From: Siculibacillus lacustris
Lineage (GTDB): Bacteria > Pseudomonadota > Alphaproteobacteria > Rhizobiales > Ancalomicrobiaceae
DNA: 64,000 bases
Assembly (NCBI RefSeq): GCF_004328075.1
Contig: NZ_SJFN01000002.1
Location: forward strand, 195,487 to 259,486
Direction: 5' to 3'
Shown: positions 1 through 8,267 of the stretch, piece by piece
Position numbering within the stretch: the first letter of the stretch is position 1
How the letters are laid out: each line of letters opens with the position of its first letter
The notes under the pieces: generated by a model
Seen by the model: the letters and a program-made list of their open reading frames with translations, nothing else
Told to the model about the DNA's origin: nothing
Databases searched by the model: none
Position numbers and translations under genes: made by a program

Positions 1-1
1 A

Positions 2-661
2 CCGCACGCCACCGAACCGGTCGCCGCGGCGATCGTCGTGCCGGCGGCCGAGCCGCCGACCGCCTCGCCGTCGCGCTCGGCGACGGAGGCGCGGGCGGAG
101 CCGCGGGTCACCAGCGTGGCGACCTTCCTGGCGCTCGATCCGGCGACCCGTTGGCGGGCGATCCAGGACGGTGCCACCGCCGCGGCGCTCGGCGCGGCCC
201 CGAGCCGGTCGCGGCGCAAGGCGGTCGAGGCGATCGGGCCGCGGCTGTTCGCGGCGCTGGTGATCCACGACCGCCTCGCCTTCCGCGACGATCTCGCGGC
301 GGCGTTGCGGCTCGATGTCGACGACGTCGCGCGGATCCTCGCCGACCCCCATGGGGAAGCCCTGGCGGTGTGTCTCGCCGCCCTCGGCATCGACGAACGT
401 TCGGCGACCTCGATCCTGCTGCTCCACACCGGCGAACACGCCACCCTCGGTCAGATGCAGGACCTGTCGTCGCTGACTGCGCGGATCGGGTGGCGCACCG
501 CCGAACATCTCCTCGGCCAATGGCGCGGGGTGGCGGCGACGCGGGGCGAGGCGCAAAGGGTGCTCGATCCGGCGGAGCGGCGCGACGACCGGCGCGAGAC
601 CGCGGTGCCGCGGCGCGAGGCGACCCGCGAGACCACGCCGCGGCGGCTCGGGGCGGAGTGA
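2..661 (+). CDS. DUF2336-type protein, C-terminal part (5' end outside window)
   Basis: The frame is open from the first bases of the window and ends at TGA 659-661, so the gene begins upstream; a GTG at 38 is only an internal codon that could pass for a start. The visible 219 residues contain alpha-helical segments such as RRKAVEAIGPRLF and DDVARILADPHGEALAVCLA, which resemble the helical repeat domain DUF2336 of alphaproteobacterial proteins of about 350-400 residues. The last 40 residues are an Arg/Glu-rich, probably disordered tail. The function of the family is unknown. It is convergent with the DUF1491 gene, 18 bp away. Family call is by eye; the assignment is moderate. Confidence 0.55.
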   Translation, partial: PHATEPVAAAIVVPAAEPPTASPSRSATEARAEPRVTSVATFLALDPATRWRAIQDGATAAALGAAPSRSRRKAVEAIGPRLFAALVIHDRLAFRDDLAAALRLDVDDVARILADPHGEALAVCLAALGIDERSATSILLLHTGEHATLGQMQDLSSLTARIGWRTAEHLLGQWRGVAATRGEAQRVLDPAERRDDRRETAVPRREATRETTPRRLGAE

Positions 662-679
662 ACGGACGGACGGCGGCGA

Positions 680-1072
680 TCAGCCGCGCGGCGGCCATTC
701 GACCGGCGGCGGCGACGGCCGGGCGGGATCATACGGCGGCGGCTCGATGAAGCAGCGCCCGTCGCGATCCTCGACGTCGACCAGCCACAGGTCCGAATCG
801 AAGCGGCGTTCCGAGGCGATGCGGGCGAGCATGGTCGGGCGGTCGACGCGCGACAGCACCCGCTCGAAGGTGCGGGTGCCCTCGGCCGTCTCGCCGTCGT
901 CGAGGCTCTGGGGGCGCGGCCCGTAGAGATCGCAGGTGCCGTCGAGGCGGTCGACGGTGACGAACACCGCACCGGCGATGGCGTCGCCGCCGTGGGCGAC
1001 CGCGGCATGGGCCCCGGCGCCGAAGGCTCGGCGGATGAGGGCGGCGACCCAGATGTCGGAACGCAGGCGCAT
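680..1072 (-). CDS. DUF1491 family protein
   Basis: This is a 130-residue protein beginning MRLRSDIWVAALIRR. It has the hallmarks of DUF1491, a small family found almost only in alphaproteobacteria: an N-terminal LxSdiWVaAliRRaf segment, a central GA-VFVTVDRLDG strand, and a C-terminal region with D-LW-VDVEDRDGR. No enzymatic function is established. It lies 41 bp downstream of the peptidoglycan-binding protein gene on the same strand and is probably the last gene of the divJ-like operon. Confidence 0.75.
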   Translation of the reverse strand: MRLRSDIWVAALIRRAFGAGAHAAVAHGGDAIAGAVFVTVDRLDGTCDLYGPRPQSLDDGETAEGTRTFERVLSRVDRPTMLARIASERRFDSDLWLVDVEDRDGRCFIEPPPYDPARPSPPPVEWPPRG

Positions 1073-1113
1073 GCGGGCCTCCTCGGTGGCGGGGGGCGCG
1101 ATGCGGCGATCGG

Positions 1114-2049
1114 TCAGCGTCGCGCCTGGGCGCCACCGAGCATCAGATCATAGACCAGACGATCGGACGGCTTGCCGGTCACCGGCCAGCCGCGATCGGC
1201 CTCGTAGCGACGCACCGCCGAGGTGGCGTGATCGTCCCAGCGGCCATCGGCCTTGAGCGGACCATAGCCCGCGCCGATCAGGGCGCGCTGAATCTTCTGC
1301 AGGCGTTCGTCGCCGCCGCGGGCCAGCGGTTCGCGCGCCGCGCGGCGGATGGTGGCGGTGGCGACCGGCGCCTCGACCTCGAGCGGCGCGACTTCCGCCG
1401 CGGCCGGCCAGGCGACCGCATCGGCGGCGGGCACGCGCAACGGCGGCGTCGGTCCGGTGGCGACGGCGCGGGCCGGCACCGTCGGGGCGGCCGGGGGCGG
1501 CGGCGGGGTGGGCGCCGCGGCGACGCTCGGCAAGGGCGGGGTGGCGCGCACCGCGGCGATCAGCAGATCGGTCGGCTCGCCGGTCTGCGGCGCCCCGAGG
1601 CGACGCTCGAAGGCGCGGATGGCGTCGGCGGTGGCCGGACCGACCACGCCGTCGAGCGGGCCGGTATAGAATCCGCGGTCGCGCAGGGCCAGTTGCAGAT
1701 CCTGGATCGCCTGGGGCTGGTCGAGGGCGGCGGCGGGCTTGGGCCGCGGCAGCACGCTCGGCACCACCGGCGCGGTCGGTACGGCGGCGCCGCCGGTCGG
1801 GGCGGTCCGCGCCGGATCGGCGAGGCGGGTGGTGAAGAACGGATGGGGATGGGGCTTGGGCTGATTGGCGAAGGCGTTGGCGACGATCACCCCGACCATC
1901 ACCAGCGACACGAAGATGCCGCCGGAGGTCACCGGATTGCGCAACACCGTCTCGACCATCCGGATCGGCAGGCTGCCGGCCACGTCGGGACCGTCGACCA
2001 CGGAGCGGGCGTCCCGGGAGGTCGGACGAAGGGATCGCGGGGCGGTCAT
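1114..2049 (-). CDS. Membrane-anchored protein with two peptidoglycan-binding domains
   Basis: The protein has 311 residues. A single membrane helix lies at about residues 42-61 ([18 protein letters not shown]), followed by a Pro/Ala-rich periplasmic linker. There are two PG_binding_1-type three-helix domains, at about residues 108-150 ([17 protein letters not shown]) and 250-308 ([20 protein letters not shown]). No catalytic domain is present, so it probably tethers the envelope to murein. Its ATG overlaps the stop of the upstream kinase gene in an ATGA (2046-2049), which implies translational coupling. The pairing of a DivJ-like kinase with this protein suggests a link between cell-cycle signalling and wall growth; that link is inference. 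Confidence 0.75.
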   Translation of the reverse strand: MTAPRSLRPTSRDARSVVDGPDVAGSLPIRMVETVLRNPVTSGGIFVSLVMVGVIVANAFANQPKPHPHPFFTTRLADPARTAPTGGAAVPTAPVVPSVLPRPKPAAALDQPQAIQDLQLALRDRGFYTGPLDGVVGPATADAIRAFERRLGAPQTGEPTDLLIAAVRATPPLPSVAAAPTPPPPPAAPTVPARAVATGPTPPLRVPAADAVAWPAAAEVAPLEVEAPVATATIRRAAREPLARGGDERLQKIQRALIGAGYGPLKADGRWDDHATSAVRRYEADRGWPVTGKPSDRLVYDLMLGGAQARR

Positions 2050-3869
2050 GCGCGTTTCTGCCTGGGCTCGGAGACGGGGACGACGGGGACGAGATCGACG
2101 ACGCGGGCGGTGCGGGGCGGCGCCGCGGCTTCGCCCGCGAAGGGCAGGCGCACGGTGACGCAGGTGCCTTCGCCGAGGCGGCTCTCGATGCGCATCGATC
2201 CGCCGTGCAGTTCGGCCAGACCCTTGACCACGGAGAGACCGAGCCCGGTGCCCTCGTGACGACGATCGTAGCCGGAATCGGCCTGGACGAAGGGCGTGCC
2301 GAGGCGCACCACGTCCTTTTCGGCGATGCCGATGCCGGTGTCGCGCACCCACAGGGCGACGTCGGTGCCGTCGCGGCGGGCGCCGAAGGTCACGGCGCCG
2401 CCGCGGTCGGTGAACTTCACGGCATTGGACAGGAGATTGATCAGGATCTGGCGGCAGGCGCGGCGATCGGCGACCACCTCCGGCATCTCGGGCAGCGGCT
2501 GCAGCGCCAGCGTCAGGCCGCGCTCCTCGGCCTGATGGGTCATCATGTGGCCGATGCCGGACATCAGATCGGCGAGTTCGAAGGCTTCCGGCGCGACGTC
2601 GAAAGTCCCGGTCTCGATCTTCGACATGTCGAGGATGTCGTTGACCACCTGCAGCAGATGGGCCCCGGACTGGTGGATCAGGCCGACGTATTCCCGCTGG
2701 CGCGGATCGGGGAGCGCCCCGCAGATCTCGGTGCCGAGCATCTCGGAGAAGCCGATGATCGCGTTGAGCGGGGTGCGCAACTCGTGACTGACGTTGGCGA
2801 GGAAGCGGGTCTTGGCCTGGCTGGCGACTTCCGCCGCCTCGCGGGCCCGGATCACTTCGGCCTCCTGGGCCTTGCGCTCGGTGATGTCGCGGGTCACCGC
2901 GACGATCTTGGCGCTGCCCGACAGGGGATCGAATTCGCCGAGCGGCCGGCAGCGCATCTCCAGCCACAGCCAGCGGCCGCGGCCTTCGCCGGTCTCGCCG
3001 ACGTGCAGGCGGAACTCGACCTGACTGGTCAATCCGCGAGTGACGGCGTCGGACAGGGCGGTGAGATAGGCCGGGCGGTCGCCGACATGGACCATGCGAA
3101 ACAGCCCGTCGCCGCGGATGCTCGACGGCGGCACGCCGAGGACGCGTTCGACCGCGGGGGTCACGAAGACGATGTCGCCGTTGCCGGCATGGCCGGTGAC
3201 GATGTCGGAGATGTTGTCGGCGACCAGGCGATAGTGGAGGCCGCGGCGACGGGCGACCTCTTCGCTGGCGCGGTGCAGCGCCTCCATGCGCAGCGCCAGG
3301 GCGCCGGTGTAGAGGACCGCGAGGATCGGGACCAGGGACCGCAGGCCGGCTCCGGCGGCGACGCTGGCCGGCAGGCTGCCGGCGACGTCGAAGGCGGCGA
3401 CGAGGGCCAGCGCGGCCAGGGCGATGACGAATGCGGTGCGGGTGACGTCGCGACGGCCCGACAGCGCCGCTTCCATCGGCACGATGCCGAGGGCGAACAG
3501 GGCATAGGAGCCGAGGCCGCCGGTGAAGGCGCCGATCCAGGCGAGCAGCGCGCTGGTGATCACCGCGGCGAGGAGATGGCCGGCCATCAGGCGGCCGGTC
3601 TGGGACACGTAGAGGGCGAGCGGCGCCGGCGCGGTCAGGCCGATCAGCGCCACCGCTTCGACCAGTCCGGGGCGTCCCCAGACGCTGAGGTAGAGCGGCA
3701 GCAGGCCGAGCGCGAGCAGCCCGACGAACAGGTTGGCGGCGATGAAGGCGCGATGGCGGCGCCACACCAGGGGGTCGACGGTGGCCCGGACGTGCACGAG
3801 CCCGTCGACGAACCGATCGAACGGCGCCTGCAGGCCCTGATGACGTAACTCGCTCACTGGCTCACTCAC
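2046..3869 (-). CDS. divJ: DivJ-like PAS-domain membrane sensor histidine kinase
   Basis: About 607 residues from the GTG chosen here; another GTG at 3857 is equally possible, and the open frame continues upstream without a good ribosome site. The N-terminal 200 residues hold about six hydrophobic segments, then a PAS domain ([13 protein letters not shown] to DITERK), the HisKA box ([19 protein letters not shown]) and an HATPase with the N box (NLLSNAVKF), DTGIGI and [13 protein letters not shown]. Six membrane helices, one PAS and a catalytic core of this type match DivJ, which phosphorylates DivK/PleD in Caulobacter and Rhizobiales. It is not a hybrid kinase, since there is no receiver domain. 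The symbol is by resemblance only. Confidence 0.65.
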   Translation of the reverse strand: MSEPVSELRHQGLQAPFDRFVDGLVHVRATVDPLVWRRHRAFIAANLFVGLLALGLLPLYLSVWGRPGLVEAVALIGLTAPAPLALYVSQTGRLMAGHLLAAVITSALLAWIGAFTGGLGSYALFALGIVPMEAALSGRRDVTRTAFVIALAALALVAAFDVAGSLPASVAAGAGLRSLVPILAVLYTGALALRMEALHRASEEVARRRGLHYRLVADNISDIVTGHAGNGDIVFVTPAVERVLGVPPSSIRGDGLFRMVHVGDRPAYLTALSDAVTRGLTSQVEFRLHVGETGEGRGRWLWLEMRCRPLGEFDPLSGSAKIVAVTRDITERKAQEAEVIRAREAAEVASQAKTRFLANVSHELRTPLNAIIGFSEMLGTEICGALPDPRQREYVGLIHQSGAHLLQVVNDILDMSKIETGTFDVAPEAFELADLMSGIGHMMTHQAEERGLTLALQPLPEMPEVVADRRACRQILINLLSNAVKFTDRGGAVTFGARRDGTDVALWVRDTGIGIAEKDVVRLGTPFVQADSGYDRRHEGTGLGLSVVKGLAELHGGSMRIESRLGEGTCVTVRLPFAGEAAAPPRTARVVDLVPVVPVSEPRQKRA

Positions 3870-4196
3870 AACTCGTGATACGCGGGGGCGGGTTGGTCCG
3901 CGACCTCCGGAAGCTTCGCATCCCGGACTTAACAGGCTGTTGAAGAGCGGTGGACCGGGGGGCACGCGGGCCCTCGGAAGGGGCCGTTCCGGGGCTCTCA
4001 CCCCTCCTGGGAAGCCCTCCGCGACGGCGATCGGTGGTCATGGTGAACGTAGCGTTACCTCGCCGATCGATCCAATTTGAACGATCGCTCCAACCGGGAC
4101 TTCACGGCTCTGCGCTAGGGTCGGACACGGATGGAAGCGGGATCGCCGTCGGCGCGCCCCTCCCTCCGGCCGGTCCGTCCTGCGAGGGTCACGTCC

Positions 4197-4586
4197 ATGT
4201 TCTTCCTGCTCAGAGCCGCCTTCTGGCTCTCCCTGGTGGTGCTCCTGATCCCCTCCGGCGAAGAGGCGGCGCCGAGCGTGCCCGCGGCCCGTGCGGTCTC
4301 GACCTTCGAGGCGGTCGGCGCGGCCCATTCCACCTACGAAGATCTCAAGGGCTTCTGCGGCCGCAATCCCGACGCCTGCCAGACCGGCCGGGCCTTCGCC
4401 GACACGTTCTCGGCCAAGGCCCGCCACGGCGCACGATGGGTCTACGACCAGCTCGAGCCCAAGGACACGGCGCCGACCGGCTCGACCCCGTCGGCGACCG
4501 CCGGTCCTGCCCAGCCGCGCAACGGCCGGCCAATCGACGGACCGTTGCCGGTGCCGCGCCCGGCCTTCCGGCCCTCGCCGGCGTGA
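4197..4586 (+). CDS. DUF5330-type secreted or membrane-anchored protein
   Basis: 129 residues from the ATG at 4197. I prefer this start because it opens directly with a hydrophobic segment, MFFLLRAAFWLSLVVLLIP, a signal peptide or anchor. The conserved middle (STYEDLKGFCGRNPDACQTG) has two cysteines seven residues apart and resembles DUF5330 of alphaproteobacteria. The last 30 residues are Pro-rich. An in-frame ATG at 4131 would only add a charged leader in front of the membrane segment. Function unknown. The sufE-like gene follows after 65 bp on the same strand. Confidence 0.6.
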   Translation: MFFLLRAAFWLSLVVLLIPSGEEAAPSVPAARAVSTFEAVGAAHSTYEDLKGFCGRNPDACQTGRAFADTFSAKARHGARWVYDQLEPKDTAPTGSTPSATAGPAQPRNGRPIDGPLPVPRPAFRPSPA

Positions 4587-4651
4587 CGCCGAGGCCGGTT
4601 CCCCCCTCCGCCGCGGCGGGGTATAGAGGGGCGAACCGGGAGACCCCGCCT

Positions 4652-5080
4652 TTGCCGAGCCTCGACGACATCCTCTCCGACTTCGACGTGATCGACGATT
4701 GGGAGGAGCGGTACCGCTACCTGATCGAACTCGGCCGCGGCCTGCCGCCCCTCGACGAGGCGGAGCGCACCGACGCCAACAAGGTGCGCGGCTGCGCCAG
4801 CCAGGTGTGGCTGTCGACGCGGATCGAAGCGGACGTCCCCGGGGACCCGCGTCTGTGGCTGACCGGCGATTCGGACGCCCACATCGTCAAGGGGCTGGTG
4901 GCGGTGATCCTGGCGATGTTCTCCGGCCGGCGGGCGAGCGAGATCCTCGCCCTCGATCCCGAGCCGACCTTCGCCGCCCTGCACCTGCGCGAACACCTCA
5001 CGCCGCAGCGCGCCAACGGCGTCGCCTCGATGATCGAGCGCATCCGCCACGAGGCGCGCACCGCCCGCGCCGGGGTTTGA
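4652..5080 (+). CDS. sufE: SufE family cysteine desulfuration protein
   Basis: SufE accepts persulfide sulfur from the desulfurase SufS and passes it to the Fe-S scaffold. The 142-residue protein starts at TTG 4652, 9 bases after a GGGAG at 4638-4642; no better start lies downstream. The active cysteine sits in the family context NKVRGCASQVW (Cys48), and FDVIDDWEERYRYLIELGR is the typical N-terminal helix. Length matches the family (about 140). It is far from any suf operon in this window, as is common for stand-alone sufE. Confidence 0.9.
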   Translation: MPSLDDILSDFDVIDDWEERYRYLIELGRGLPPLDEAERTDANKVRGCASQVWLSTRIEADVPGDPRLWLTGDSDAHIVKGLVAVILAMFSGRRASEILALDPEPTFAALHLREHLTPQRANGVASMIERIRHEARTARAGV

Positions 5081-5158
5081 GAGAGCGCCCGATCGGAATG
5101 CAGTGAGTCGACGGCGGCGCACGGCGATCGGACCGATTCGGCTCGATCGGCGCTCACC

Positions 5159-5998
5159 CTAATCGCGACCCGCCGCCGTCCCGCCTCCGACGCTCGGCCG
5201 ATAATCGGCCGCGCCCCAACGCCGGGTGCGGCCGGGGCCGTCGCGGCCGCGGGCTTCCTCGGCGAGACCGTAGTGCACGGCGAGCCGGCCGAGGGCGATG
5301 TCGAGCACCACCTTGGCCGAGCGCGCCGGCCAGTGACGCAGGCTCTCCACCGTCTCCAGTCCCTGCAGGAAACAGCAGACGTCGAGCAGGACGTCGGCGA
5401 GATCGCCGCGGCCGACCGTGTCGAGGGCGGCGTGGACCCTGTCGCGGGCGGCGAGCGCGCGGTCGGTGAGATCGCCGGGGCCGCCGGGCGGGCCGCCGCC
5501 GGTGCGACCGATCGACCAGTTGGAGGTCACGGTCGGCATCATCCGGGCGAGGGTGAAGTCGCGGCGCAGGCGTTCGCCGGCGGCGATGCGGGCCGGCGCG
5601 AGGAGGGCACGGCCGTCGCGATCGCGGCGGCGGGCGAGGCGGCCGAGCGGGCTCTCGGCCTCGTCGACCAGCACCGCCGGACCGGCCGGCTCGACCGCGC
5701 GGCGCACGACGTCGCCGTGGGCGGCGCGAAACCGGTCGACACCGAAGCCGCCGCGCAGGGCGTGACCAGCAGCGGTGAGGATCACCCGGTCGCCGCCGGC
5801 GGCGGCCTCGATGCGGATCACGCCCTCGGCGGCGAGGGCGGCGAGGAGATCCGGATCGACCCGCAGGCGACGCAGACCCTCGGATCCGAGGAGGCGCAGG
5901 ACCGGCGGCGGACCGCCGTCGACGATCGCTTCGGCATCGCCGAGGAGGGCGATCAGGCGATCGCGGCGGCGGGTGGCGCGTTCGTCGCGGGAGGTCAT
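5159..5998 (-). CDS. DUF6456 domain protein
   Basis: 279 residues. The C-terminal half (residues about 150-250) holds the conserved DUF6456 core: TLARMMPTVTSNWS, AARDRVHAALDTVGRGDLADVLLDVCCF and HWPARSAKVVLDIALGRLA. The N-terminal half is variable and may be a winged helix (LRRLRVDPDLLAALAAEGVI). The ATG overlaps the stop of the upstream HTH gene (ATGA, 5995-5998), so the two are co-translated and probably act together. The function is unknown; the context suggests DNA binding. Confidence 0.7.
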   Translation of the reverse strand: MTSRDERATRRRDRLIALLGDAEAIVDGGPPPVLRLLGSEGLRRLRVDPDLLAALAAEGVIRIEAAAGGDRVILTAAGHALRGGFGVDRFRAAHGDVVRRAVEPAGPAVLVDEAESPLGRLARRRDRDGRALLAPARIAAGERLRRDFTLARMMPTVTSNWSIGRTGGGPPGGPGDLTDRALAARDRVHAALDTVGRGDLADVLLDVCCFLQGLETVESLRHWPARSAKVVLDIALGRLAVHYGLAEEARGRDGPGRTRRWGAADYRPSVGGGTAAGRD

Positions 5999-6459
5999 GC
6001 GTCGGTCCCCAGTCCACGGGCCAGGCGCTGGCCGAGATCGGCGGCGGTCTCGATGGCCGCCACCACGCGATCGACGCGCGGGTCGTCGCGGCGGTCTTCG
6101 ACCACCCGACAGGCATGGGCGACGGTGGTGCGGTCGCGATCGAAACGGCGGCCGACCTCGGTCAGCGACAGGGCGAACCAGACGTGGGCGACATACATCG
6201 CCACCTGGCGGGCGAAGGCGATGTGGGCGCCGCCGCGGCTGTCGGAGCGCAACTGATCGAGGCTGGTCTGGAAGGCCTGGGCGACGATCGCCTCCAGGCA
6301 TCGGCACTGGGCGTCGATGGCATCGCCGCCGTCGATGCGGCCGCGGGCGCGGCGGCGCCGCGGGCGGCGTTGCGACGGCGTCCAGGGCCGCAGGGGCCCA
6401 CGAAGGGCGGCCGCACCGGCCTCCGACCGGCCGGCACTCCCACATTCCGAAAACCGCAT
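5995..6459 (-). CDS. Small protein with a DnaA domain IV-like helix-turn-helix
   Basis: 154 residues. Residues about 80-130 (RQVAMYVAHVWFALSLTEVG followed by RRFDRDRTTVAHACRVVED) follow the pattern of the DnaA C-terminal DNA-binding domain, in which the basic-loop helix and the D-x-TTV-HA signature read the DnaA box. There is no AAA+ ATPase domain and the N-terminal 50 residues are Arg-rich and low-complexity, so it is not DnaA itself. An A/T-rich leader with ATTATCG elements precedes it. It could be a transcription factor or a modulator of replication origins; the role is inference. Confidence 0.7.
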   Translation of the reverse strand: MRFSECGSAGRSEAGAAALRGPLRPWTPSQRRPRRRRARGRIDGGDAIDAQCRCLEAIVAQAFQTSLDQLRSDSRGGAHIAFARQVAMYVAHVWFALSLTEVGRRFDRDRTTVAHACRVVEDRRDDPRVDRVVAAIETAADLGQRLARGLGTDA

Positions 6460-6647
6460 GGTGAATTCCTCCGTCCGAGCGCGATAGGAATAAATACCTT
6501 TCGATTATCGGAGACGTTCGGCGGGCGGGGATAACTAACGAGTTGTATGGTGAATTCGGACAATCATTCGGTGCGGGGACAAGTGCCGCACCGATCCCCG
6601 GGTGCGGGAGGGGTGCGAAGATCGGGACCTCGAACGAGGAGATCCCG

Positions 6648-7046
6648 ATGACGGCGACGAAGAGCGAGACGGGGACGGCCGGCCGGAGCGGCGCGGCCAC
6701 GCCGGGGTGGGCGACGAGGATCGCCGGACGCGAGGCCTATCGGCGCGAGCGGATGTTGCCGCGCCTGATCGCGGTCGGCCCCGAGGAGATCGCCGACGAC
6801 ACGGCGAGCGGGCGTTCGGCGGTGTTGCGGCGGCTGTTGCGGGCCCTGCGCGGCGAGCGGATGCGCGGGCGCGCCGGCCACTGGAGCTACAGTCTCGACC
6901 GCCATGTCGGGCTGGTGCAGGCGGCCGCCGCCGAGCGGCGCGCCCTGGCGCGGCAGCGGGTCCGCGAATGCGCCGCGATCCCAGGTGCGCCCGCCGGTGC
7001 GGCATCTCGCCTCGGGCCGGCCGATCGGCGCGGCGACGACGGCTGA
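6648..7046 (+). CDS. DUF6477-like small protein
   Basis: 132 residues from ATG 6648, chosen for the GAGGAG ribosome site just upstream. The pattern GREAYRRERMLPRL, then RRLLRALRGERMRGRAGHWSYSLDRHVGLV resembles DUF6477 of alphaproteobacteria, which carries a YRR-R--L-RL motif and a YS--RHV segment. It is divergent from the DnaA-like HTH gene. Function unknown; the family call is by eye. Confidence 0.5.
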   Translation: MTATKSETGTAGRSGAATPGWATRIAGREAYRRERMLPRLIAVGPEEIADDTASGRSAVLRRLLRALRGERMRGRAGHWSYSLDRHVGLVQAAAAERRALARQRVRECAAIPGAPAGAASRLGPADRRGDDG

Positions 7047-7096
7047 CGATCGACGCCGAATCGCGAGGCCCGGCCCGCCCCGCCCCCCCGGATACG

Positions 7097-7132
7097 ACGA
7101 AGCCGCCGACCCGATCCGGGCGGCGGCTTCGT
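7097..7132. terminator. Bidirectional stem-loop between convergent genes
   Basis: A perfect 12-bp inverted repeat (ACGAAGCCGCCG at 7097-7108 and its complement at 7121-7132) with a 12-base loop lies between the DUF6477-like gene and mucR, which converge. There is no clear T-run on either side, so it may stop or protect both transcripts less efficiently than a classic terminator. Confidence 0.6.
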
Positions 7133-7156
7133 GCGATCGTCGGATCGAGCGGAGGC

Positions 7157-7579
7157 TCAGCGGGCGCCGCGGCGACGCTGCTGACCGAGGCCCATCTTCT
7201 TGGCGAGGTCGGAACGAGCCTGGGCGTAGTTGGGGGCGACCATCGGATAATCGGCCGGCAGACCCCACTTCTCGCGGTACTCTTCCGGAGTCATGTTGTA
7301 CTGGGTGCGCAGATGGCGCTTCAGCGACTTGAACTTCTTGCCGTCTTCGAGGCAGATGATGTAGTCCGGGGTGACGGACTTCTTCAGCGGCACGGCGGGC
7401 TTCAGCGGCTCCGGCAGGGGCTCGGGAGCCACGCCCGAGGACGTGCGCTGCAGAGCGGCATAGACCTCGGCGATCAGCCCGGCCAATTCGGCCGACGGGA
7501 CCGTATTGTTGCTGACGTAGGCCGACACGATGTCGGCCGCCAGATCGATCAGGTTGCTGCTTCCCGAAATGTCGCTCAT
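7157..7579 (-). CDS. mucR: MucR/Ros family transcriptional regulator
   Basis: 140 residues, the usual size. The N-terminal half ([18 protein letters not shown]) is the oligomerisation region; the C-terminal half is the Ros DNA-binding fold ([39 protein letters not shown]). In Ros the zinc is held by two Cys and two His; here the second Cys is Asp (CLED) and the position of the last His reads Gln-Tyr (RTQYN), so two ligands look lost. MucR proteins are H-NS-like regulators of surface polysaccharide, motility and virulence genes and bind T-rich targets. The unusually A/T-rich leader upstream may carry autoregulatory sites. Confidence 0.92.
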   Translation of the reverse strand: MSDISGSSNLIDLAADIVSAYVSNNTVPSAELAGLIAEVYAALQRTSSGVAPEPLPEPLKPAVPLKKSVTPDYIICLEDGKKFKSLKRHLRTQYNMTPEEYREKWGLPADYPMVAPNYAQARSDLAKKMGLGQQRRRGAR

Positions 7580-8267
7580 TTGTCACCTGTCTCACATGAG
7601 GAACGCCGCACGGCCGTTCCGATTACAACGCATTCGATTCGGGGTTCACGCCGAATGTCGATTTCGAATCTGTTCCGAATTCGCACTCCCGAGCAATGAA
7701 TCGCTTCGGCCCTCGATCGTATGCTTCCTATAGGCAGAACTTCACCAGAGCACAAGATATTGAAACCCCTCACGGGCGTTATTTCGCAGTCGACCATCGA
7801 AAAACGCATGTCCGCTCCATCATTGCGGCAAGGCGTGGCCGACGCCGCCAAGCAAAGTGCCGACGAGAGACCCTGCTCAGCCTCCGGCTATCGCGCTCGT
7901 AGGCCGCGAAGAAGGCTCGAGTCCGGAGCCGATGTTGGCGGCCGAGACACGCGAATCCCCCCGGCATCCGGCGCGAACTCGGGTCGATGGTTCCCCTTCT
8001 CCCCGGGGCACCTGCGATCGCGGGTGCGAGTGGGCGGACGCGACCGCGCACGGCCGGCGTCGGCGCCCAACAAAAGGTGGATCGGCGCGAGGATCGGCGA
8101 AGATGAACCGGGATGACGATCGCCCGGCGCCGAGTATCGATTTCGCCGGGGTTCGCCTGCCGAACGGCGAATCGCCGGGTCGTTCGCGACGGGCCTCCCC
8201 CGACCGGCCCGCACTGTTGTATGAACGAGCCGACGCTCGATCCGAGCCCGGACACGAAGGACGACCG
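7580..8267. other. Gene-free stretch between mucR and ptrB
   Basis: About 690 bases with no convincing gene. Open frames here have no ribosome sites and no family resemblance. The part next to mucR (7600-7850) is clearly lower in GC than the rest of the window and should hold the mucR promoter and MucR-type T-rich sites; a small dyad ATTCGG...CCGAAT lies near 7637-7656. The part near 8100-8267 returns to high GC and should contain the ptrB promoter. An unannotated small RNA is possible but I cannot show one. Confidence 0.5.
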
